From Microthyrium microscopicum (taxonomy: Eukaryota > Ascomycota > Dothideomycetes > Microthyriales > Microthyriaceae), in the NCBI GenBank assembly GCA_010405405.1, contig MU004235.1, positions 572,538-636,537 on the forward strand: a stretch of 64,000 nt of DNA, in the 5' to 3' direction. Below are positions 56,805 to 64,000 of the stretch, in pieces. A program made the translations under genes and the position numbers. The first letter of the stretch is position 1. The number at the start of each line of letters is the position of its first letter. Below the pieces are notes generated by a model. The model searched no databases. It was not told the DNA's origin and saw nothing but the letters and a program-made list of their open reading frames with translations.

Positions 56805-58358
56805 CTAATAATTGAACTTACCTCCATTACCTCGCGGACCATCCGGCGCAGTCGCTGGGCGAAGATAAGCCGGTGGCTTAAGAATCTTGGGCTGTTTAGC
56901 AACCAGCCTTCCACCCTGAAGTTCAATCTTAGGAGGAGTGAATGAAAGTCGTCGTTTGACCTTCTGCACAGTCCTCTTCATAGCATCACTGCTCCGTCTT
57001 ACCAATTTTTGAAAGGGCGCAGGCTGCTTCTTCTTGATCTCAATGAGTGGATCAGTTGGAACTTGTGGAATAGCAATCGGTGGTCCGGCAGGTAGTCCAT
57101 CGCGCGGCAGATCCGGGAACAAGCTCACGATATCATCCCACTCTCTCTGCTCAATGCTCTGTTTATCATATATGCGTTTCTTGAGTAATAGCTTTGCAGA
57201 GGATTTCAGAAATTCGGTATTTACCGTCTTCTCTCGCATTTTCTCGTCAGGATTTAGCAGGAATATGAGGAGCTGTCCCCACTTTCTGGCCAAACCTGAG
57301 GATTTCAGCATATCTTTGATTTCGGCATAATCGTATTTCATGGCCTTTTCACCAGTGACGAACTCGAAGATGGTGGCGCCAAGTTGCCATTTGTTCACGC
57401 TTAGTAGGGCGTGGACAATGTACTGCTCATGCTCACCATTGGCGTACTCTGGCGGAATATACTCCTGGTCTGTCGCCTTGCTCTTGTTGAACGTACTTGA
57501 TGTTGCAATTGGCACTTCTTGGCCATTAACGGTAGTGGTCATGTTGATCAGAGCCCATTCTACAGGAAGCAGCATCTTTTGCTCTGGTATCAGCGAGTTC
57601 AGACTGCCCAGAATTGGGCGCGGAAGACCAGTATTATCTCTCGCCGAGGCGTAGCGGAAGAAGACGTTTTCTGGTTTAATTTCTCGATGAACGAGAGGAA
57701 TCCAAGCGTCGTCGCTATTACTTCCTTGGTAAGGAATGAAGTCTCCAGCTTGAAAGTTGTATTGATCGCCGGATTCTAGGTAGATCACTACAAGTATCAA
57801 GTGCAACGCAATATGTTCGACGAGCAAATGGGGCAGACCTTTTGTACCAAGTGCGCGTTGGCAACGTTCAATAAGCCGTTGGCCATCCTCACCTTCACAC
57901 CACTCGTAGTTCGTGTAGGAGCGGTCACCCTTGTTGATGTCGAATTGATAGACGTGGGGAATGGCAAGTTCTGTGCGTCTGTTTTCATCTAGAGCTTTGT
58001 CAAAAACGAGCGCGCGAAAGAGAAATTCGGGTGGGAAATGGTTTAGGGAGCCTGGGACACCTCTCAAAGCAGGGACATGATATCCTCGAGGTGTATAATG
58101 AGGCTGTAGCTTTCTTGACTTCAAGAATCTGAAGACTCCAGGCCGCTGTTTGTCTTCGTATTTCCCTATATCGATTCCAAGATAAAAAGGGTCATCTAGG
58201 ACATCGGTGTTTCGCTGTCTTCCGTCTCTGTCGTATTCATTGTTGGCTTTTTCATATGCCATGGAAAGTTGCTCTTCAAGGTCATGTAGACCGAATTCGC
58301 GGTTTTCCAGCTTGCCAGCATTCCTGAAGTTGACCTCAAACTCCGGAATTTCTGCCAT
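56805..58358 (-). CDS. Protein-kinase-like protein, probable pseudokinase
   Basis: Single exon, 517 aa. The catalytic-loop equivalent reads LVHREIKPENVFF: the HRD Asp is replaced by Glu, while Lys and Asn are kept. An activation-segment end is suggested by YIPPEYANGEHEQY and a subdomain-IX-like NKWQLGATIFEFVTGEKAM follows. No DFG stands at the expected distance after the loop (PILGSLNSLIPEQK is there) and no glycine loop is evident. So I infer a pseudokinase or a very divergent kinase of the fungal type with an acidic N-terminus. The last 110 residues are Pro/Lys-rich with basic helices (SSDAMKRTVQKVKRRLS), perhaps for binding membranes or nucleic acids. There is no signal peptide. Partners are unknown. 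Confidence 0.78.
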   Translation of the reverse strand: MAEIPEFEVNFRNAGKLENREFGLHDLEEQLSMAYEKANNEYDRDGRQRNTDVLDDPFYLGIDIGKYEDKQRPGVFRFLKSRKLQPHYTPRGYHVPALRGVPGSLNHFPPEFLFRALVFDKALDENRRTELAIPHVYQFDINKGDRSYTNYEWCEGEDGQRLIERCQRALGTKGLPHLLVEHIALHLILVVIYLESGDQYNFQAGDFIPYQGSNSDDAWIPLVHREIKPENVFFRYASARDNTGLPRPILGSLNSLIPEQKMLLPVEWALINMTTTVNGQEVPIATSSTFNKSKATDQEYIPPEYANGEHEQYIVHALLSVNKWQLGATIFEFVTGEKAMKYDYAEIKDMLKSSGLARKWGQLLIFLLNPDEKMREKTVNTEFLKSSAKLLLKKRIYDKQSIEQREWDDIVSLFPDLPRDGLPAGPPIAIPQVPTDPLIEIKKKQPAPFQKLVRRSSDAMKRTVQKVKRRLSFTPPKIELQGGRLVAKQPKILKPPAYLRPATAPDGPRGNGGKFNY

Positions 58359-61054
58359 GATTAGAATGTAATGAATGAGTGGAGTTGTTGTCTTGCGTAG
58401 TGTTTGTAGTCCTCGTGTGTAAGGTTTTTTCTGATCGAGCCATTACATGGCTGCTGACTCTATAAATTGCTCGGTAAGACGTTACGGCTGTGAAAGAAAC
58501 TTGATATCCCCTTGTTCATTGACAAAGACATGAGATTTTTAGCGAGGCTTACAATAGAAGCATAAAGCCAAAGGAATCTTTGAAGCTTCGAATGACAAAG
58601 CTTTGTACACGCATGACCTGGACGATGTTCGTGAGAACATGATGATATACTTGTGGCAAGACACTGTTCGGTATAGCGTATCAGATCACAGTCCTCGGCG
58701 ACTGGTAAAATATACTGACTGGTATTTCTCAAACGATCGGTATCGTGGTCTAGCATCAACAACACCTTATTTGGACTGCTTTCGTTGCTATCGAAGGTGT
58801 AAACCTTGACATTTCTCAGTGTCGAGTGCGATGAAAGGATAAGCACAATCTCGATGAAAATTGTGATCCATCTCTCTTGTGGACGCGCTGTCAATCGAGA
58901 GCCATGTGGCCACTGGCTGGTGATTTCTAAGAGTCCATCATTCGAGAAGAGCTTGAAGAAACTCAGGGGCCGATATTGCGCAAGTGACTGTGACACAGGC
59001 TAATTATAGGGGAATTGACAGAATGTGGATACAAAACGTGGCGCGCAGCTAAATAGCCTGGAGGTAAAATAGGCTGTTTGGAGGAGCGCAGTTCGAAAGA
59101 GTCAATCACTAATTTGCCAAGTCAATAGCAAGGAATTTTCAAAGAGTAGAGCTTTCCATTTCTGACAAAGTCCATGGTTCAGCAATTCTCCTGGATCTCT
59201 CGAGACTTCATGTCCTGATATTTTGCAAGGAGGCGAGATTTAGAGAAAAATCAAAGCTAAATGAGCCGCACAAGGATTAGTGGAAGGTTCACAGTGCATG
59301 TACACAGTACAATTAAATTTGACCATGCAGTATTGGTGCTATTGGAGAGTTATATTGCCAGGATGTGCTTGCAAGGCATCAAGAAAGCTTGTTTACTTGA
59401 AACAAAGCCGCCAAATAATGTCCTGTTCCTGTTGGCCAAGACGTGTACCGCTCTACGGCACTGTGATGGTAATATTGAATAAAAAGAGAAAGATGCTAGA
59501 AGTGATGACGGTCAAAGATTCGACAGCCTCGATATTGCTTTTATGCGTAATATGGCTACTCTAAATGATATAGGTAATATGCCCATTACTTGCTGAGTAC
59601 AGAGTACAACATGTACCATTACATCAATTTGATTTAAGCTTTACTGTCCAGCAATCGCGAAGGAGAAAGAAAACGGACCTACCTTTTCAAATCTAGCACA
59701 AATACATAAAAGACACCGAGTCTCAAGCGCCTTTAAGGAACCTCGAGGACTGTGATTAGTTTGCGATCATTGCAGCAGCGCAAAGTCACCGTTATCATTT
59801 CTTGTCTCCTGAGGGGCTTGATTGGAGGAGGGTTCTGTTCAGGAATCAGGATCCTGCTTTGGTCGCTTGCAATCTTGCAATTGACCCCGTCGTGCGTCTG
59901 CCTGCCATCATACATACCTACATTTACTAATTCATGTCCAAGGTGTCAGGGTACTTGAGATAATAATTGTTGGATATTCTTTATTGTAAAGGAGACCTTC
60001 CACAAGCCTTCCAGACTCTTTTCGATCCTTTCAAGGTTTAGGTGCCAGGCGGCTGAATTTAGGGTGTCGCGGGCTCCGGGTGGCTGTGAAGCACCCACAA
60101 AAAGACTGGATAGGCTTCTAACCCAGCCTATTGGACGTGTCATTTCAACAGCCATTGCGGCAAAAGCACGACGACATCCTTGACGTGTAGAATTGGTAGT
60201 CGGCTAGTCAGCCACAGGCGTGGTTGCTCACGTTCTGACGCTTGGATTCGTTGAGGCGGACAAGGAGGCGTCCCAGTTTGGCAGAGAAACGCAGAAACGG
60301 AGAATCCAAGGAACACGGCATTCCAGAACTTGACAACGGCTCTATCTCAACGTCCGTCGACTTGACGTGACTAACTGTCTTCATTCCACACACGCTTTCG
60401 CTTCCTTTACGCAAGATCTCGGCCTGATCAAGTCAGTCTGATAGTTCGCCGAACCTCAGTAGAGTCTGTTTGTTTGCTTGGTTCAAACGACATCACGGCT
60501 CCACACCCGTTACCTGCAGCAACACCCCAATCAATTGCATCACCTATCAACATCAACACCGTCTACCGGTGCAACTGGCAACACTGGCTGCTGCTGCTAC
60601 TGTCATCGGTACGTTCCCCTCGTGTTCAACACCTCCACTTTGGTAATACGCAAAATTGGCGCATATCTCCTTGTCAACAAGGCGCGAAATGCGGAAGAGA
60701 AATCTCAGGAGGTTCACCGACTGGAAGTTATCATTTGCGATAACCTTTTGATAAAAGAAAATTCATAATTGACAAACTAACCAAGTCACTAGGTCGCTCC
60801 TCCTCCTTTAATGCTCACGCGAGCCGTAGCTCCTTCTCAATAATCGCGCCGGGGCCATCGCACCTGCCTCCGCTGTCATCGGATTCATCATCGTACCTTC
60901 CCCCGTTGCCAGACGGCAAAACAACACTTGCAGCAACACCCACAATGCCTCCCTCAGCAAATTTGTGCGTATTTCCAACCATATCTCCTCTTGATCCTTT
61001 TCACCTCCCCGCCGTCTCCGTCTCCGTCCCCGTCTCCTTTATTAACACAACGCC
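58359..61054. other. Long intergenic stretch, no convincing gene
   Basis: About 2.7 kb between divergent genes. Several frames of 60-180 codons exist but lack ATG starts, domains or coding texture. The last several hundred nt before 61055 become C/T-rich with many ATG-poor stretches and may be a long leader of the Knr4 homologue, possibly with introns. Confidence 0.45.
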
Positions 61055-62773
61055 ATGAATAGGTTTGCTGATACATGGAATTCCTTTTGGCACGCCGTCA
61101 CCTCCAATGACCGGCATGCCACATACGACTCTCCCTATCGAGCGAGCCAACACGTCCCTCTCCCTCAATCCCGCCATGCCCCTCTTACTTCCGTCGCTAC
61201 CAGCGCTATCGAGTCCCGTGTCGACCTCAGCACCGATGCTGCTCCTCCTAGTGCTATCGATTCGAAAGCACCCTCCATCAATGGCCGCGCCATGTCCCCC
61301 TCCTCTCCATACTCGCCAGGCATGCGGTCTGCCCAGCGTGTTGTTTCCAACACAGATCTACAGCGAGCATCGATAGACAAATCACCCGCGGCAGATATAC
61401 AGATGCAGAATTTTGCTGATGGCCTTCCACCACCACCTCCTGTCAGTCATTCGTGGAAAAGAATAGAGCGATGGCTAGACGATAACTACCATGAGCTGAG
61501 CGTCAATCTTTGCGAGCCTGCTACAATCAATGACGTCAATGAGTTGGAACATGAGCTAGACTGCACTTTGCCAGCCGATGTCCGAGAATCAATTCAGGTT
61601 CACGATGGACAAGAACGTGGAGGTCGACCTGCTGGTGTGATCTTTGGCTGCATGTTATTGGATTGCGAGGAGATTGTTGAAGAATGGGGAAACTGGCGGG
61701 CTGTAAACGAGCAGTACTTGATCAATCAGCCAGAGCAAGTTGGAACACCACAAATTCCTGTAAAAGCATTTGCAGGGCCTTCTTCGTCAACCAGTACAGC
61801 AGTGCCAATGGCACAATCTCCGAGATCTAGTGGACAATGGCGGGACGATCTTCTCGGAAAGCAAGATTCGCAACCACCAAACGCAGTGCAAAAGGCTTAC
61901 GCTCACCCCTCTTGGATTCCTATGGCTCGCGACTGGGGTGGAAATTGCCTCGCTGTGGATCTTCTCCCTGGCACAACTGGCAAATGGGGTCAGGTCATTC
62001 TTTTTGGTCGTGATTACGATTGCAAATTCGTTGTCGCGAGGTCATGGGCTTCCTTCTTGGCTATGCTTGCAGATGATCTGACCAGTGGGTCTGACAAAGT
62101 CATTGTCGATGAGGAAACCGGTGAACTGAGTTTCAATTTGTTCAAGAAACAAGGTGTCAGTCCACCATACCTGGAAATCCTGCGATGGCGTTGTGATCAG
62201 AAATACGGCCGACGTACCGTACGCAAGCGACATAGTGGTCCCGGAAGTCCAGGTCTTCGAATCAATCCCAACGTTCAAGGACCCGCTTTCAACAATGTCT
62301 CTTCCTCTTCACCATATGCGAGCCCAACCTCAGGCTCTTCGGAACGTGGACGATCACCTCATCGCGTGAATGGAAAATCGCCCGTGGTTAATAGTCCTAT
62401 GCGGCCCCATATATCTAGTCCTCTTGCTCGAGTGGCTGAAGAGGCTCCGGGTATACAACCTCTAAGCGTTCGAACCGACACAGACACTTTGAAAGGAATT
62501 CCATCGAGAAAGGTGGACAAACTGATCTCTGTTGATACGCCACGTCACAGTGGAGATTTTCCAGCTCTCCCAGCTCTCCGAATCGGCTCGCCTGGACCGA
62601 ATAAGGAGAATCAAGAACCGGCGAAGAAGGCCTCGTTACCTGCAACGGCAGCACCTACTTCAGCACCAGCGGAGACTATCGGGAAGCCAGAGCAGCAAGA
62701 AGAGGCTACTGCTGGAGCTCCAAAGTCAGAGACTGATCCCTTGGCGGATGAAATGAAGACTGTCGCCATATAG
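61055..62773 (+). CDS. Knr4/Smi1 homologue, cell-wall synthesis regulator
   Basis: Single exon, 572 aa. It begins with MNRFADTWNSFWHAVTSNDR, the conserved start of fungal Knr4/Smi1, then a low-complexity segment of about 110 residues. The SMI1_KNR4 domain spans about 145-375: HSWKRIERWLDDNYHEL, INDVNELEHELDCTLPADV, RPAGVIFGCMLLDCEEIVEE, WIPMARDWGGNCLAVDL, WGQVILFGRDYDCKFVVA and ILRWRCDQKYGRR. In yeast this protein links the cell-integrity MAP kinase Slt2 and calcineurin to cell-wall gene expression. The C-terminal 190 residues are disordered, rich in Ser, Pro and Ala, with SP/TP sites that could be MAPK targets. Length and layout match filamentous homologues. A C/T-rich leader precedes the ATG. 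Confidence 0.92.
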   Translation: MNRFADTWNSFWHAVTSNDRHATYDSPYRASQHVPLPQSRHAPLTSVATSAIESRVDLSTDAAPPSAIDSKAPSINGRAMSPSSPYSPGMRSAQRVVSNTDLQRASIDKSPAADIQMQNFADGLPPPPPVSHSWKRIERWLDDNYHELSVNLCEPATINDVNELEHELDCTLPADVRESIQVHDGQERGGRPAGVIFGCMLLDCEEIVEEWGNWRAVNEQYLINQPEQVGTPQIPVKAFAGPSSSTSTAVPMAQSPRSSGQWRDDLLGKQDSQPPNAVQKAYAHPSWIPMARDWGGNCLAVDLLPGTTGKWGQVILFGRDYDCKFVVARSWASFLAMLADDLTSGSDKVIVDEETGELSFNLFKKQGVSPPYLEILRWRCDQKYGRRTVRKRHSGPGSPGLRINPNVQGPAFNNVSSSSPYASPTSGSSERGRSPHRVNGKSPVVNSPMRPHISSPLARVAEEAPGIQPLSVRTDTDTLKGIPSRKVDKLISVDTPRHSGDFPALPALRIGSPGPNKENQEPAKKASLPATAAPTSAPAETIGKPEQQEEATAGAPKSETDPLADEMKTVAI

Positions 62774-64000
62774 CAGGCCCTTCAATCTGTGGCTTTTTTC
62801 AACAGCTGTCCGGGCACAAGAACAAACCATTCTGATTCAAAAAGCGAGTGGCTTATACGCGAGAAAAACGGTTAACATTTGTCGACCAACACGCTTTGGC
62901 CGTTCGAGCAAGCAATAGAGCGAGTATTCATATTGGTTCTTCGATGTCATTGTTTCATATCCACGACTTCGGCCATCACTTCGATAATAGGCATGGCCCA
63001 ATAGCCTTCCCCAAGCACATCAAGCAGCTCCCTCGCGTGGATTAATGCTTTGTTTCTTTCCCCATTATAATTTGTACGACTAGATCGTCCGCACGCCAAT
63101 AATTTTCCTGTTCGAGTAGCAAAAAAGAGAGGTTGTTCAGGAGTATTTGGAATCCTTGATCCTTATCCGATCAAGTCGATGCATTTGCAAGGCGTTTTTG
63201 ATCAAAGTGGCTTCTCCCATTGGAAAGAGATTACGGACTACTACAAGTGGTATGCATGTACGATAGAGAATTATAAGCGAGTTGAGCATTTTGACGGCTG
63301 GGGTTCTATGTACTTGGGCAGAGCAGCAATTTTGTGGAACGGCTCTAATTAAGTCTTTAGGCTCATATTTCCCTGATGTTCTTGCGTGAATTGGGATTGT
63401 CTCCTTGCTGCTGAGATACATTAAATTGGACGGCAATGATTGCACACTTGACTCATTTGTCTGGACACGATCACTACGGATTCTTTCCACGATTGAGAAA
63501 CGAGGACGGTAGATGTCGCATAGCGGATCAGATGTTTGACATGCTCTTCATTAATGATATCTTACATCGTAGCGTATAAATGGCGTATGCTCTCTACTGC
63601 CCATCATGACTCTCTTCACCGAAGCACGCTTATTTGTTTGATTCATTGATGAGTATCGTACAACTAATGTAAACAATCATGCAGCATATCAGGGGTGATA
63701 AATCTCAAAGCTCCGAGGCCTGCTGGTATCAAAGCAAGATAAGTATTCTCATTGACAGCGATGTCTGCTATTTGACTCATTGAGCAAGAAACGCTTTTAT
63801 CGAGTGCATATACTGCATGTCAAATCTTTGAATGCCATGGGATTTAGAGTAGTGACTCTTTAAGAAGTGTTATGGCAGACATGGCAGTTGATGGGAGTAG
63901 ATATCCCCGGCAGTAGCCGAAACTCGGGTATGTAGGTTTGAAGCTCTTGGGTGCCGAGGTCGGTTTTGACAGGTCAGACTCGCAAAGGCTTAAAAAGGAT
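62774..64000. other. Intergenic to the window end
   Basis: About 1.2 kb with no supported gene or RNA; AT-rich towards the end. Any gene would have to extend beyond the window. Confidence 0.45.

Noticed and set aside
58460-58996. Minus-strand frame of about 178 codons
   Set aside because: It begins at a GTG, not ATG, and shows no domain or coding-like pattern.

Overview
The window is nuclear DNA of a filamentous ascomycete (Pezizomycotina). Genes carry short (about 48-60 nt) GT-AG introns with CTAAC/CTGAC-like branch sites. Product types are typical of moulds: a HET-domain protein, an AA11 LPMO, a GH35 beta-galactosidase, a multicopper oxidase and a MARVEL protein. A transposon carries C-to-T damage of the kind left by repeat-induced point mutation (RIP). 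I cannot place the class from the sequence alone. Exon models are my own splice-site reading, checked for phase, and have no transcript support.

Layout. 0-10 kb: an MFS monocarboxylate-type transporter, a TLC-like multi-membrane protein and a SET-domain protein with a signal-like N-terminus, separated by long empty stretches. 10-18 kb: ribosomal protein eL34 and the spliceosome core protein Prp8, divergent from a 336-nt gap. 18-23 kb: a GPI-anchored-type acid phosphatase and a membrane-anchored laccase-like oxidase. 23-30 kb: a HET protein followed, all on the + strand, by three unrecognised genes that share a short C-terminal motif. This is the best candidate here for an undescribed gene set.

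30-39 kb: glutamate decarboxylase, a relic AT-rich patch, a HAD hydrolase, a broken gene, and a divergent pair encoding mitochondrial sulfide:quinone oxidoreductase and an ETHE1-like persulfide dioxygenase. These are consecutive steps of sulfide oxidation. 40.1-43.2 kb: a complete but dead DNA transposon with long terminal inverted repeats (TIRs) and a 9-bp target duplication, most likely Mutator-like. 44-53 kb: AA11 LPMO, a 13-exon GH35 beta-galactosidase, a small hypothetical gene and a MARVEL protein. 53.7-54.5 kb: two MITEs, each flanked by TA. 55-64 kb: a small charged protein, a kinase-like protein lacking its catalytic Asp, and a Knr4/Smi1 cell-wall regulator. The rest appears non-coding.
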